A DNA stretch of 64,000 nt from a bacterium endosymbiont of Escarpia laminata (GCA_003660235.1 QGON01000068.1:124001-188000), one strand, 5' to 3'. Positions 36,099 to 44,745 are shown, counted from the first letter of the stretch. Notes: generated from the letters alone by a model not told the origin. Numbers and translations are program-made.

Positions 36099-37322
36099 TC
36101 AGAAATGATCCAGAGACATTACCTGACGTACCTCTGCCATGGTCTCTTGCGCCACTTCCCGTGCCCTATCACAGCCTGCAGCGATAATGTCGTCCACCAA
36201 TTCCGGCTGAGCCTCGAACGCCTCCGCCCTCGCCTGCATCGGTCTGAGTTCCGCCAGCACCGATTCGATCACCGGCGCCTTGCAGTCGAGACAGCCGATT
36301 CCAGCGGAGCGGCACCCCTCCTGCACCCAGGCCTTTGTCTCATCATTGGAGTAGACCTCATGAAACTGCCAGACCGGACATTTGGCCGGATCGCCAGGAT
36401 CAGTGCGCCGCACCCGGTTGGTGTCGGTGGGCATGCGCTTGAGCATGGTTTCCAGCTTTTCCGGACTCTCCCGCAGAGAGATGGTATTGCCGTAGGACTT
36501 GGACATCTTCTGGCCGTCGAGACCAGGCATTTTGGAGGCCTTGGTCAGTAATGGTTGAGGCTCCACCAGGATGATCCTGCCGCCCCCTTCAAGGAAACCG
36601 AACAGCCGTTCCCGATCGCTGTCGGTGATGTTCTGTTGGGATTCGAGCAGGTTGCGGGCCGAGGTCAGCGCTTCCAGATCACCCTGCTCCTGATAGGCGC
36701 GGCGGTATCGATCGAACGCCTTGGCGTTCTTTTTGCCCATCTTCTTCTTCGCCTGTTCCGCCTTCTGCTCGAAATCTACCTCGCGCCCATAGATATGGTT
36801 GAAGCGGCGCGCCACTTCACGGGTCAGTTCCACATGCGCCACCTGATCCTCGCCCACCGGAACATATCCCGCCTTGTAGATCAGGATATCCGCTGACTGC
36901 AGCAGTGGGTAACCGAGAAAACCGTAGGTAGCCAGATCCTTCTCTTTCAGCTTCTCCTGCTGATCCTTATAACTGGGTACCCGCTCCAGCCAGCCCAGCG
37001 GGGTAATCATGGAGAGCAGCAGATGCAACTCCGCATGTTCCGGCACATGGGACTGCACGAACAAGGTCGCCTTCTCGGTATCGACACCGGCTGCCAGCCA
37101 GTCGATCACCATGTCGCGTACGCTCGCCGGAACCACTGAGGGGTCATCGTAGTGAGTGGTCAATGCATGCCAGTCGGCAACGAAGAAGAAACACTCGTGC
37201 TCGTGCTGGAGTTCCACCCAGTTTTTCAGCACGCCGTGATAGTGGCCCAGATGAAGACGTCCGGTAGGGCGCATGCCAGAGAGCACGCGCGAGTGCTGTG
37301 CGGAAACAGAATTCAAGATCAA
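36099..37322 (-). CDS. trpS: tryptophanyl-tRNA synthetase
   Basis: Class I aminoacyl-tRNA synthetase charging tRNA-Trp. The HIGH-type motif is RPTGRLHLGHYHG near residue 19, and the KMSKS loop is GLDGQKMSKSYGN. At 407 residues it is longer than the E. coli enzyme (about 334), because of an insert of about 60 residues with a basic stretch (KKKMGKKNAKAFDRY) before KMSKS. This is the longer TrpS form found beside scpA in many gammaproteobacteria. The start overlaps the M50 protease gene by 4 bases (ATGA). Confidence 0.95.
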   Translation of the reverse strand: MILNSVSAQHSRVLSGMRPTGRLHLGHYHGVLKNWVELQHEHECFFFVADWHALTTHYDDPSVVPASVRDMVIDWLAAGVDTEKATLFVQSHVPEHAELHLLLSMITPLGWLERVPSYKDQQEKLKEKDLATYGFLGYPLLQSADILIYKAGYVPVGEDQVAHVELTREVARRFNHIYGREVDFEQKAEQAKKKMGKKNAKAFDRYRRAYQEQGDLEALTSARNLLESQQNITDSDRERLFGFLEGGGRIILVEPQPLLTKASKMPGLDGQKMSKSYGNTISLRESPEKLETMLKRMPTDTNRVRRTDPGDPAKCPVWQFHEVYSNDETKAWVQEGCRSAGIGCLDCKAPVIESVLAELRPMQARAEAFEAQPELVDDIIAAGCDRAREVAQETMAEVRQVMSLDHF

Positions 37323-38005
37323 CTCCTTGCGGGACTGAGGATGACGGGGATCAGCTGAGTCACGATATCCGTTGCCGGCAGGATCGAGATGGTCAAGCCG
37401 ATCAGGGGCCAGAGAATCATCCCCAGCAGGCCAGTGGCCAACAGCAGGACAACAATAAACAGGCCATAGGGTTCAAGACGGGAGTAGACCTGCGCCATCT
37501 TCGGCGGCAACAGTGAATAGACAACGCGACCCCCATCCAGAGGCGGCACCGGCAGCAGGTTCAGCGCCATCAGAATGGCGTTGATAAGGACACCGGCCAC
37601 ACCCATGTAGATCAATGGGCGCGCAACCCATTCAAGTGAATTAAACATCCACAATCCCAGATAGATCAGCAGCGCCCAGATCAGGGCCATCAGGAAATTT
37701 GCACCCGGCCCGGCCAGGGACACCAGTGCCACATCCCGCCGGGTATTGTGCAGATTGTTCCAGTTGACCGGCACCGGTTTGGCCCAGCCAAATATAAATC
37801 CGCTAAGCAGATAAACTGCAATCGGCACCACCACTGTACCGACAGGATCGATGTGCCGGAGAGGATTCAGCGTCACCCGCCCGAGCATACGCGCGGTGCT
37901 GTCTCCCAGCTTCTCCGCCATCCAGCCGTGGGCGGCTTCATGCACGGTGACGGCAAACAGCAGGGGCAGTGCAAAAATGGAAAGCTTGTATAAGATTTCG
38001 TCCAT
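37319..38005 (-). CDS. site-2 protease family (M50) membrane metalloprotease
   Basis: Integral membrane zinc protease-like protein, 228 residues with about five or six helices. The zinc motif is VTVHEAAHGWMAEKLGD (HExxH) near residue 20 and the third ligand lies in NLLPVPPLDGGRVVYSL. DPVGTVVVPIAV is typical of the small YwhC/Rip3-like group without PDZ or CBS domains. The start is ATG 38005, because the longer reading frame upstream overlaps the next gene. Always found between yciO and trpS in this gene block; the natural substrate is not known. Confidence 0.9.
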   Translation of the reverse strand: MDEILYKLSIFALPLLFAVTVHEAAHGWMAEKLGDSTARMLGRVTLNPLRHIDPVGTVVVPIAVYLLSGFIFGWAKPVPVNWNNLHNTRRDVALVSLAGPGANFLMALIWALLIYLGLWMFNSLEWVARPLIYMGVAGVLINAILMALNLLPVPPLDGGRVVYSLLPPKMAQVYSRLEPYGLFIVVLLLATGLLGMILWPLIGLTISILPATDIVTQLIPVILSPARS

Positions 38006-38012
38006 CGGCGGA

Positions 38013-38636
38013 TTATACCTCGAACAGGGAGACATCGCCCTTGCCGGCCCTGGCGATCTCCGGCGTCTCTTCCGTCATCACCACCACAGAGGTGGGTTCG
38101 AAACCGCAATAACCGCCATCGATGATCAGGTCCACCTCATGATCCAGAATCTGGCGCATCTCATAGGGATCGGTGAGCGGCATTTCGTCACCCGGCAGGA
38201 TCAGAGTGGTGCTCATGATCGGCTCTCCCAGCTCTTCGAGCATATCCCTGACAATCTGGTTGTCCGGCACGCGGATGCCGATGGTTTTTCTCTTGGCATG
38301 CTGCAACCGGCGGGGTACCTGCTTCGTGGCCTGGTGGATAAAAGTGTAGGGGCCGGGTGTCAGCGTCTTCAGCAGCCTGAACTCCTGATTACCCACCTTG
38401 GCATAGTTGGAGATCTCAGTGAGATCCCGGCACACAAGCGTAAAGTTGTGGCTCTCATCCAACTTGCGAATACGCCGGATCTTCTCCATCGCCCCCTTAT
38501 CGCCAATCTGGCAGCCCAAGGCATAACTGGAGTCAGTCGGATAGATTATCAGGCCGCCCTGACGGATGATATTTACCGCCTGGCGGATCAAACGCGGCTG
38601 GGGGTTATCGGGGTGTATCTGAAAAAACTGCGCCAT
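38013..38636 (-). CDS. yciO: YciO family protein (Sua5/TsaC-like)
   Basis: 207 residues of the Sua5/YciO/YrdC family, which bind ATP and RNA; TsaC/Sua5 members make threonylcarbamoyl-AMP for t6A, while YciO's own role is less clear. The family segments are QGGLIIYPTDSSYALGC, IRRIRKLDESHNFTLVCRDL, TPGPYTFIHQATKQVP and KTIGIRVPDN. The SSYALGCQIG and FTLVCRDL forms are those of YciO rather than TsaC. It lies 12 bases after the PHP phosphatase gene and 7 bases before the protease gene. Confidence 0.92.
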   Translation of the reverse strand: MAQFFQIHPDNPQPRLIRQAVNIIRQGGLIIYPTDSSYALGCQIGDKGAMEKIRRIRKLDESHNFTLVCRDLTEISNYAKVGNQEFRLLKTLTPGPYTFIHQATKQVPRRLQHAKRKTIGIRVPDNQIVRDMLEELGEPIMSTTLILPGDEMPLTDPYEMRQILDHEVDLIIDGGYCGFEPTSVVVMTEETPEIARAGKGDVSLFEV

Positions 38637-38648
38637 ATCTCTCGTCCG

Positions 38649-39518
38649 TCAAACTGACAATGCTCGTATTGGGCTCTCCAGCGCGAGGTCCCAATCCCGC
38701 CAAACAGGGACACAGCCATCGGGAAGCAGCGGTAAGCGTCCCAACGCAATCCAGGGATTTTCCGGTGTGTGAAAATCTGAGCCGGTCGATGCCAGCAGAG
38801 CAAAATCTTCAGCGTGTCGGGCCATGGTAAGGGCCTCATCCTTGCTGTGGCTGCCGGAGACAACCTCCAGTCCCACGCCCCCAACCTCGACAAAATCCGC
38901 CAGCAGACGCCGCAATTTGGTGCGCGTCATTCTGTATCGAGCCGGATGCGCCACTACCGCCTGCCCACCAGCCTCCCTGATCCAGCCAACCGCCTCACCC
39001 AGGGAGGCCCACTGGCCCGCAACATGCCCGGGCTTGCCATTGACCAGAAAATGTTTGAAAACAGCCCGCTCGTCGGAAGCTGCGCCAATCTTTGCCAGAT
39101 AACGTGCAAAGTGAGTACGGCTGATCAGTCTGCCGTTGGAAAAACTGCGCGCCCCTTCGAGTGCATCGGGAATTCCGCTCTTCTCCAGCCGCCGCGATAT
39201 CTCCTCTGCACGTCGATCCCGCAACTGGCGCAGGCCTTTCAGACCCTCTTGCAGTACGCCGCAATCGGTGTCGAGATTCAGCGCCACGATATGGATCGTC
39301 TGCCGCTGCCAGGTCACGGAGATTTCAGCCCCCGCAATCAGATGGATATCCAGCCGTGCGGCCGCCTCCAACGCCTCGGGAACACCTTCGGTACTGTCAT
39401 GATCGGTCAGTGCCAATACGCGCACACCAGCATCTGCCGCCATTTGCACCAGGTTGGCAGGCGTCAGAGTGCCGTCTGAGGCTGTGGAGTGGTTGTGAAG
39501 ATCGTATTCGCAAAACAT
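38649..39518 (-). CDS. rnm: PHP-domain 3',5'-nucleoside bisphosphate phosphatase / 5'-3' exoribonuclease (RNase AM, YciV)
   Basis: 289-residue PHP-domain phosphoesterase. Motifs: YDLHNHSTASDGTL (metal His pair), LALTDHDSTEG, HLIAGAEISV, VVAHPARY and TGSDFHTPENP. This set and the position upstream of yciO match E. coli YciV/TrpH (RNase AM), which removes 5' nucleotides and matures 5S and other rRNA ends. The gene begins at ATG 39518 (MFCEYDLHNH); the reading frame stays open for another 366 codons upstream, but that stretch is antisense to the AraC-type gene and not coding. It opens the leftward seven-gene block, 18 bases from the divergent AraC-type gene. Confidence 0.93.
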   Translation of the reverse strand: MFCEYDLHNHSTASDGTLTPANLVQMAADAGVRVLALTDHDSTEGVPEALEAAARLDIHLIAGAEISVTWQRQTIHIVALNLDTDCGVLQEGLKGLRQLRDRRAEEISRRLEKSGIPDALEGARSFSNGRLISRTHFARYLAKIGAASDERAVFKHFLVNGKPGHVAGQWASLGEAVGWIREAGGQAVVAHPARYRMTRTKLRRLLADFVEVGGVGLEVVSGSHSKDEALTMARHAEDFALLASTGSDFHTPENPWIALGRLPLLPDGCVPVWRDWDLALESPIRALSV

Positions 39519-39536
39519 GGGGGCGAATTGTACCCT

Positions 39537-40631
39537 ATGGACAACAAAATAATATCTGGAATATCCAAGTCGTCCATGAAGGCATCGGAAGAACAGAGCA
39601 TCAACACGACCCTGGTCAGTGCCGCCACTCTGCTGGCCCAGGCCGTCATTGCCAAGGGTATCGACCTCGATGCATTTCTCGCACAGCTGGGTATCAGACC
39701 CGATGAATACAACGATCCGAATGGGCGAATCCCGGTCCCTTTGATGCAGCGTGCATGGCGGCTGGCAGTGGAATGGTCCGGGGACGAGTGTTTCGGATTG
39801 GGACTGGCAGATGTGGTGCAACCTGCGGCACTGCATGGAATTGGGCTCTCCATGATCTCTAGCAACAGCCTGCGCGAGGCGATCGAACGGGTCGTCTGTT
39901 ATCAGCGTTTCCTCTCCACTGCATTCAAGATCAGCCTGAATCCAGAGGGTGATCGCTATAGAATCGACTTCTCCACAGAACGTTTCCGGGCCACGCCGGA
40001 TCCCGCTTCCATCGACGGCACCCTGGCTGTGTTTGTGGAGATGTCCCGCATCACGGCCGGTTCCACAGTGCGTCCTGTTCACGTCAATCTGCAAAGAAAA
40101 TCCCCAGCCACATGCGCCACCCGCTACCGGCACTACTTTGGCTGCCCCGTCACGTTTTCCAGTCCCAACAACCAGATCCTGTTTGATCGGGAAACATTCG
40201 ACCGTCCACTGCCCACCGCCAACCCTGATTTGGCAAGAATAAACGATCAGGTCGTCATCGAATATCTGCAACGCTTTGACCCCCAGACGCTTTCCGCACG
40301 GCTCAGGACGCTGATCATCGACGCCCTGCCCGGTGGGACCATCAGTGAAGAATCGATCGTACAGCGACTCAATATGAGCCTGCGGAGCCTCCAGCGGCAG
40401 CTGAAAAATGAACGGACAAGTTACAAAGAGATACTGGCAGGGACACGTCGGCAACTGGCACAGGAGTATCTGACAAACAGCGAGCGCCAGATCATCGAAA
40501 TCGGCTATATGCTGGGCTTCAGTGAACCGAGCAATTTCTCCCGCGCCTTTAAACGCTGGACCGGACAGAGCCCGCAGCAGTTCAGGGAAACGTCCAGAGA
40601 ACAGACCCAAATACATCCCTCACAAATATGA
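39537..40631 (+). CDS. AraC-family transcriptional regulator (OruR/ArgR-like N-domain)
   Basis: 364 residues. The N-terminal ~200 residues match the AraC-type 'arabinose-binding' effector domain found in OruR-like regulators (TTLVSAATLLAQAVIAKGID, LPMQRAW-like VPLMQRAWRLAVEW, LGLADVVQPAALHG). The C-terminal AraC DNA-binding domain has two helix-turn-helix units: SEESIVQRLNMSLRSLQRQL and IIEIGYMLGFSEPSNFSRAF, ending FKRWTGQSPQQFRE. ATG 39537 is the first start clear of the divergent rnm gene; ATG 39576 is an alternative. It lies 94 bases upstream of the lpxC copy, so it may once have controlled it; AGTGT-tgagcatg-ACACT in that gap is a candidate operator. Confidence 0.88.
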   Translation: MDNKIISGISKSSMKASEEQSINTTLVSAATLLAQAVIAKGIDLDAFLAQLGIRPDEYNDPNGRIPVPLMQRAWRLAVEWSGDECFGLGLADVVQPAALHGIGLSMISSNSLREAIERVVCYQRFLSTAFKISLNPEGDRYRIDFSTERFRATPDPASIDGTLAVFVEMSRITAGSTVRPVHVNLQRKSPATCATRYRHYFGCPVTFSSPNNQILFDRETFDRPLPTANPDLARINDQVVIEYLQRFDPQTLSARLRTLIIDALPGGTISEESIVQRLNMSLRSLQRQLKNERTSYKEILAGTRRQLAQEYLTNSERQIIEIGYMLGFSEPSNFSRAFKRWTGQSPQQFRETSREQTQIHPSQI

Positions 40632-40696
40632 TCGAGTGGCGCCTTCAGACATGTGATTGGCGGTAAGGGACCAGCTCAGTTTAACCCTCTCCTTTA

Positions 40697-40714
40697 GTGT
40701 TGAGCATGACACTA
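40697..40714. promoter_or_regulatory. candidate operator upstream of the lpxC copy
   Basis: AGTGTtgagcatgACACT is an inverted repeat (5-bp arms) between the AraC-type regulator gene and the lpxC copy, about 12 bases before the lpxC ribosome-binding site AGGAG. The arms are short, so this is tentative. Confidence 0.3.
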
Positions 40715-40725
40715 GGAGATGTGCC

Positions 40726-41969
40726 ATGAACAATCATATCCAATATCAGAAAACCCTTCGGGAACCTATCAGTTTCGTAGGTATCGGCTTGCATAGCGGA
40801 GAGAGAGCCAAGATCACACTTAAACCGAGCATGAACAGCAGTGGGATCTACTTTTTGCGCAAAGATGTTAAGCCAGGCACCGGTTTGATCCCTGCACGCT
40901 GGTACAACGTGCAGGCCACGACCATGTCAACGACCAAGTGAGTCTTCGACCTCGTGATAGATTTTGGGACATCCCAGTCCCCAAAATCGACTCGGCCTTC
41001 GACAACCTGTTTGTGCCCCGGCCGTCCCGGTCACTGGCACTACGCGACAACCTCGCAAGCTCGTTGCCGCTCCGTTGCCAGCTCCCGATGACTGGACGCC
41101 GCGCTCGGATGCCTACTTTGCTTCCCCTCTGGCGCAAGGCACGCCGGGTAAGCAGTGCGGCCTCGCGGCTACCGGGGACTACCAGCCTTCGCTTCGCTCT
41201 CCATGGCTGGCAGCGGCTGATGAATAAACAGGGAACAACCGTCGATACGGTAGAACATCTGATGGCCGCCCTTTTCGGCTGCGGCGTGGATAACGCTTTG
41301 GTTGAAGTGGACGGCCCGGAAATCCCAATCATGGACGGCAGTGCGGCACCTTTCGCTACCACCATCGAGGGTATCGGCACCCGGAAACAGAGTGTGCCCC
41401 GGCATGCGATATGGGTACAGCGGCCGATTGAGGTGCGCGAGGGTGACAAGTTCGCCATCCTGATGCCGCATCCCACGCCCAGGATTACGATTGCCATCGA
41501 TTTCCCAGGTACTGCGGTCGGTGCTCAAACATTCTCCGTGGAGTTGGTGAATGAGGCGTTCAGAAACGATATCGCAAGAGCAAGGACTTTTGGTTTCACC
41601 CAGCAACTGAATGAACTGCGGAGTCGTGGCCTTGCCCTTGGAGGATCGTTGAATAATGCTGTACTGGTGGATGGGGAACGCATCGTCAATGAAGGTGGAC
41701 TGCGTTACGACAACGAGTTTGTTCGCCACAAGGTGCTCGACGCTTTTGGTGATCTTGCGCTTGCGGGCGTACCGATATTCGGCCACTACTACGCCTATAA
41801 GCCAGGCCATTCGCTCAATCATGCCTTGATGAGACAATTATTCAGTGACCGCTCTGCCTGGTCCTATATTGCAGTTGATGAATTTCAGCAGCTTTTTGGA
41901 GAGCCCATTCAGGCAGAACAGGAAAGCGAGGAGGTGTTTTTGAAACAGGAGGATATTAGGGCCTGTTAA
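40726..41969 (+). pseudogene. lpxC: lpxC-like gene (UDP-3-O-acyl-GlcNAc deacetylase), split by a 281-bp insert
   Basis: Homologue of the zinc deacetylase committing to lipid A synthesis. The 5' part, from ATG 40726 with AGGAG seven bases ahead, encodes YQKTLREPISFVGIGLHSGE and stops 3 bases into an insert after TTMSTT. The 3' part resumes as LMNKQGTTVDTVEHLMAALF and runs through to the end, keeping the zinc and catalytic residues (VEHLMAA; HKVLDAFGD; GHSLNHALMRQ). The two parts are in different frames. It is not in the division cluster where lpxC normally lies, so it is probably a second copy; an intact one should exist elsewhere. The last codons and TAA come from a dispersed repeat (GGGCCTGTTAACACTATGC). 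Confidence 0.85.
40936..41216. other. 281-bp unidentified insert within lpxC
   Basis: DNA lying exactly between the codons for STT and LMN of an otherwise continuous LpxC. It contains a strong hairpin (GATTTTGGG 40960-40968 with CCCAAAATC 40980-40988), is GC-rich after that, has no target duplication and no terminal inverted repeat. It stays open in one rightward frame and one leftward frame, but neither translation resembles a protein family I know. A decayed mobile-element fragment, a retained RNA-like module, or an insertion with deletion are all possible. Confidence 0.7.
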
Positions 41970-41990
41970 CACTATGCATCAGAAAGCACT

Positions 41991-42090
41991 GTTTTTACCG
42001 CGAAGCGCACGAAGGACATAAAGAAAATATATTTTTATATCAATCTCTTACCTTCATGCGCTTCGTATTCTTTATGGTTAGATATGGGTT
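41991..42090 (-). repeat. 100-bp dispersed repeat, copy B
   Basis: Read on the minus strand it begins AACCCATATCTAACC and ends CTTCGTGCGCTTCGCGGTAA plus A-run, with an AT-rich centre and GAA/TTC-rich arms that pair with each other. The same 100-bp layout occurs in direct orientation at 56110-56209. Here it lies between the lpxC copy and a DUF1304 remnant. Confidence 0.75.
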
Positions 42091-42273
42091 ACTGGATGGG
42101 CACGGGTTAATGATTGCCAGGCCATCCCCTGATAGGCAGCCTGGCAAATTTGATGCGCCAGCAGATTCTTTAGTATGACCAAATGGTTTATCCCAAAGGA
42201 ACATTTCAAGAACAAGGAAACAAACGTGAAGAAAGGCGACAAACCCTACCAGTATATTTGCTATGATTATCAA
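42091..42273 (-). pseudogene. DUF1304 membrane protein remnant
   Basis: From a TTG at 42273 the minus strand encodes IIIANILVGFVAFLHVCFLV then LEMFLWDKPFG, the N-terminal helix and signature of the small DUF1304 membrane protein family. After about 33 residues the similarity ends; the frame continues without family features into dispersed repeat copy B. The normal protein is about 120 residues with four helices, so this is a truncated relic. Confidence 0.6.
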
Positions 42274-42431
42274 TCTATTTCAACTCTGCTGGTTATCAAC
42301 TAAATCACTATTTTCGACAATGTACAAAACATCCATTAAACAACGCAACAAATCTATATTCGTCAATTTACTCAAACACCAGCTGCGGGGCGAGTAGTAT
42401 TTGATTACCGTACCAATATGATGGGATATGC

Positions 42432-43493
42432 ATGATCACCGAGTCGGAAATCAAAGCTGGGCAGATTCTGGTAGTTGATGACGAACCACTGAATCTCCTG
42501 GTGGTGGAGGAGATATTTGATAACGCCGGCTACCCAAACGTCCAATCCACTACAGACCCAAAAGAGGCCGTAGCGCTTTTCAAGCAGCAACGATTCGATC
42601 TGATACTGTTGGATCTCAACATGCCGGGTATGGACGGATTCGAGGTAATGTCGCATTTCTGCAAGCAGAAGTACGAGCCCCAACCTCCGGTGCTGGTGCT
42701 CACTGCGATAGGTGATCGGGAGACGCGCTTGAGAGCCTTACGGGGAGGCGCCAAGGATTTCCTGGTCAAACCGTTCGACAGCGAAGAGGTATTGAGCCGC
42801 GCCTACAATCTGCTTGAAGTATCTCTCGCCCACAAACTGATCACTCACTACAGTTCGACCCTGGAGCGTGCGGTCAGAGCAAAAACCAGAGAGCTATTGG
42901 AAACCCAGGCGGAGATCGTCAAACGCCTGGGATATGCCGCTGAGTTCAGAGATACCGAAACGGGAGAACACACGGTTCGTGTTGGACACTACTCCAGGCT
43001 TCTTGCCATGCAGATCGGGTTAAGTGTGGATGAGGCGGAACGGATACTCTATGCAGCGCCAATGCATGATATCGGCAAGATTGGTATTCCAGATAAGATT
43101 CTGCTGAAGCCGGGAAAGCTGGATGCTGTTGAGTGGGAGATAATGAAGACACATACCAGCATCGGCGCCAAAATTCTCCGGGGTGGTTCCAACCTGCTCA
43201 TCGAATGTGCCCGTACTATCGCCCTGACACACCATGAAAAATGGGATGGCAGCGGGTATCCGAAAGGACTGAAAGGTCATCAGATTTCGATCAAAGGCCG
43301 TATTGTTGCTGTTGCCGACGTTTTCGATGCCCTGACCATGTCTCGGCCCTACAAGTCCGCCTGGCCGATTGAGGACGCGATGAAACTGATCAATGAGCAG
43401 TCCGGCATCCACTTTGATCCGACCTTGGTCACCGCATTCAACACTATTCTGGATCAGCTGGTCGAGGTTCGTGAGCAGCATGCCGATCCATAA
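42432..43493 (+). CDS. response regulator with HD-GYP c-di-GMP phosphodiesterase domain
   Basis: 353 residues, RpfG-like. The receiver domain (about 10-130) has the acidic pair VVDDE, phospho-acceptor Asp in LILLDLNMPGMDG, and Lys in FLVKPFDSEE. The HD-GYP domain (about 165-345) has the HD pair in APMHDIGKIGIPDKILLKPG, THHEKWDGSGYPKGLKG (the GYP motif) and ADVFDALTMSRPYK. Intact motifs predict phosphorylation-controlled c-di-GMP hydrolysis. It is the only rightward gene of the signalling island and is convergent with the receiver protein at 43567. No kinase is fused, so the island's kinases are the natural candidates for its input. The start ATG follows GGGA. Confidence 0.93.
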   Translation: MITESEIKAGQILVVDDEPLNLLVVEEIFDNAGYPNVQSTTDPKEAVALFKQQRFDLILLDLNMPGMDGFEVMSHFCKQKYEPQPPVLVLTAIGDRETRLRALRGGAKDFLVKPFDSEEVLSRAYNLLEVSLAHKLITHYSSTLERAVRAKTRELLETQAEIVKRLGYAAEFRDTETGEHTVRVGHYSRLLAMQIGLSVDEAERILYAAPMHDIGKIGIPDKILLKPGKLDAVEWEIMKTHTSIGAKILRGGSNLLIECARTIALTHHEKWDGSGYPKGLKGHQISIKGRIVAVADVFDALTMSRPYKSAWPIEDAMKLINEQSGIHFDPTLVTAFNTILDQLVEVREQHADP

Positions 43494-43566
43494 GCGCAGG
43501 TGGTAATTGTGCCTGTTTCGCCGTCAGCAATACAACCCGATACCGGCTAAACCTCAGCGTGGCATT

Positions 43567-44724
43567 TTATCTGCCAGTTTCAGTAGTTTCCTTCAGGGAA
43601 GCGTTGAGACGGCGCATGATATTTCCGAACTGCACATCCAGCTCCAGCCCGGACTCGTACAAGGCATCAGTCTTGGCTTCTGTTTCAGTGACCATTTCCA
43701 TGAGCACCTTCTCCTGCTCTTCTGAGAGACCCAGATGCATGAAGGATCTCTCTATGTCTACCCCCATATCAGAGAGTATCTGAGCATTCTCTATGCGCTG
43801 CTGCTTATGTTTGCTGTCGATCCCGGCAAGGCTCTGTTTGGCCATTTCAATGACCTCGGAGAGATCTTGTTGACGCCTGTAGAGTTTCTGCTCGGTCTCT
43901 ATGCCCTTGATTCTTGCATCCACACCCTCAATCAATACCGCCAGAGTGTCCTTCAGACGCCCCACTTTTTCTCCATCATCATAAGGCATGCTGCGGATCA
44001 GCAGTGATACCCTCTCACCATTGAAGACGGCTCGGCTGCCAAACTCGAAGATGCGTTGGCCTCCGACCAGGCTTTCCAGCACTGATTGCTCCAAAGGGCG
44101 ATCCAGCCCGTCTTTCGTGATGAAAAGTGTCTCCTGCTGCTGTTTCATTATCAGGCTTCCTGATAATCCATATTCATCCAGAACAGAAAAGACTTGCTGC
44201 CCAAGTTCGGTGAAATCCTTACTGGAAAAACTGTTCTGGAAAAACCTTAATATCACCCCGAACTCTGCGGCACTGGTCATGGCCGTCATCGCCATCTGCA
44301 TGGCATCCTGAGAAGAGTTGCGCAGACTTTTCTTCTGATCGTAGTTTTTTAGTGCGATGCAGATTTTGGCTTTAAGTTCATCTTCATTAAATGGCTTGGT
44401 AATGTAGTCATCAGCGCCTGCTTCATACCCTGCCAGGCGTTCTTCGGGTGATGCCAGAGCCGATACAATAATGATCGGGAGTTCACCGAAGTCAGGGTCT
44501 TTACGGAGTCGCCGGCAGGTTTCCAACCCGTTCAGTACCGGCATGTTGACATCCATGATGATCAGGTCGGGCTTGCGGGTTGCCACGGTTTCTATGCAAG
44601 CCTGGCCATTTTCAGCGGATATCAGTTCAAATTCGTTGGCCAGAAGCTCTTCGAGGATGATCTGGTTAAGCGGTTCATCGTCAACACCAAGAATCAGGGG
44701 TTGAGTCTTTATCTGCTCTTCCAT
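43567..44724 (-). CDS. response regulator with unrecognised C-terminal domain
   Basis: 385 residues. The receiver (about 10-125) is complete: GVDDEPLN, phospho-acceptor Asp in LIIMDVNMPVLNG, and Lys in DYITKPFNEDELK. The remaining 260 residues match no output domain I recognise. They include a helical start (AMQMAMTAMTSAAEF), a GAF-like alternating alpha/beta part (LFITKDGLDRPLEQ; SLLIRSMPYDDGEKVG) and a C-terminal coiled coil (LYRRQQDLSEVIEMAKQSLA). No DNA-binding or enzymatic motif is seen, so it may be an adaptor or protein-binding output. A perfect sigma-28 promoter lies at 44942-44968, separated from the gene by a MITE-like element, which places it in the flagellar/chemotaxis regulon. 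Confidence 0.85.
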   Translation of the reverse strand: MEEQIKTQPLILGVDDEPLNQIILEELLANEFELISAENGQACIETVATRKPDLIIMDVNMPVLNGLETCRRLRKDPDFGELPIIIVSALASPEERLAGYEAGADDYITKPFNEDELKAKICIALKNYDQKKSLRNSSQDAMQMAMTAMTSAAEFGVILRFFQNSFSSKDFTELGQQVFSVLDEYGLSGSLIMKQQQETLFITKDGLDRPLEQSVLESLVGGQRIFEFGSRAVFNGERVSLLIRSMPYDDGEKVGRLKDTLAVLIEGVDARIKGIETEQKLYRRQQDLSEVIEMAKQSLAGIDSKHKQQRIENAQILSDMGVDIERSFMHLGLSEEQEKVLMEMVTETEAKTDALYESGLELDVQFGNIMRRLNASLKETTETGR

Positions 44725-44745
44725 TCTTATATTCCCATAATTTTT

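Noticed and set aside
39519-40616. N-terminal extension of the PHP phosphatase frame (366 codons)
   Set aside because: It is antisense to the AraC-type regulator gene, and the PHP family start MFCEYDLHNH fits ATG 39518.
40868-41497. A 209-codon leftward frame over the lpxC insert
   Set aside because: Half of it is antisense to conserved lpxC sequence; the part in the insert matches no family I know.
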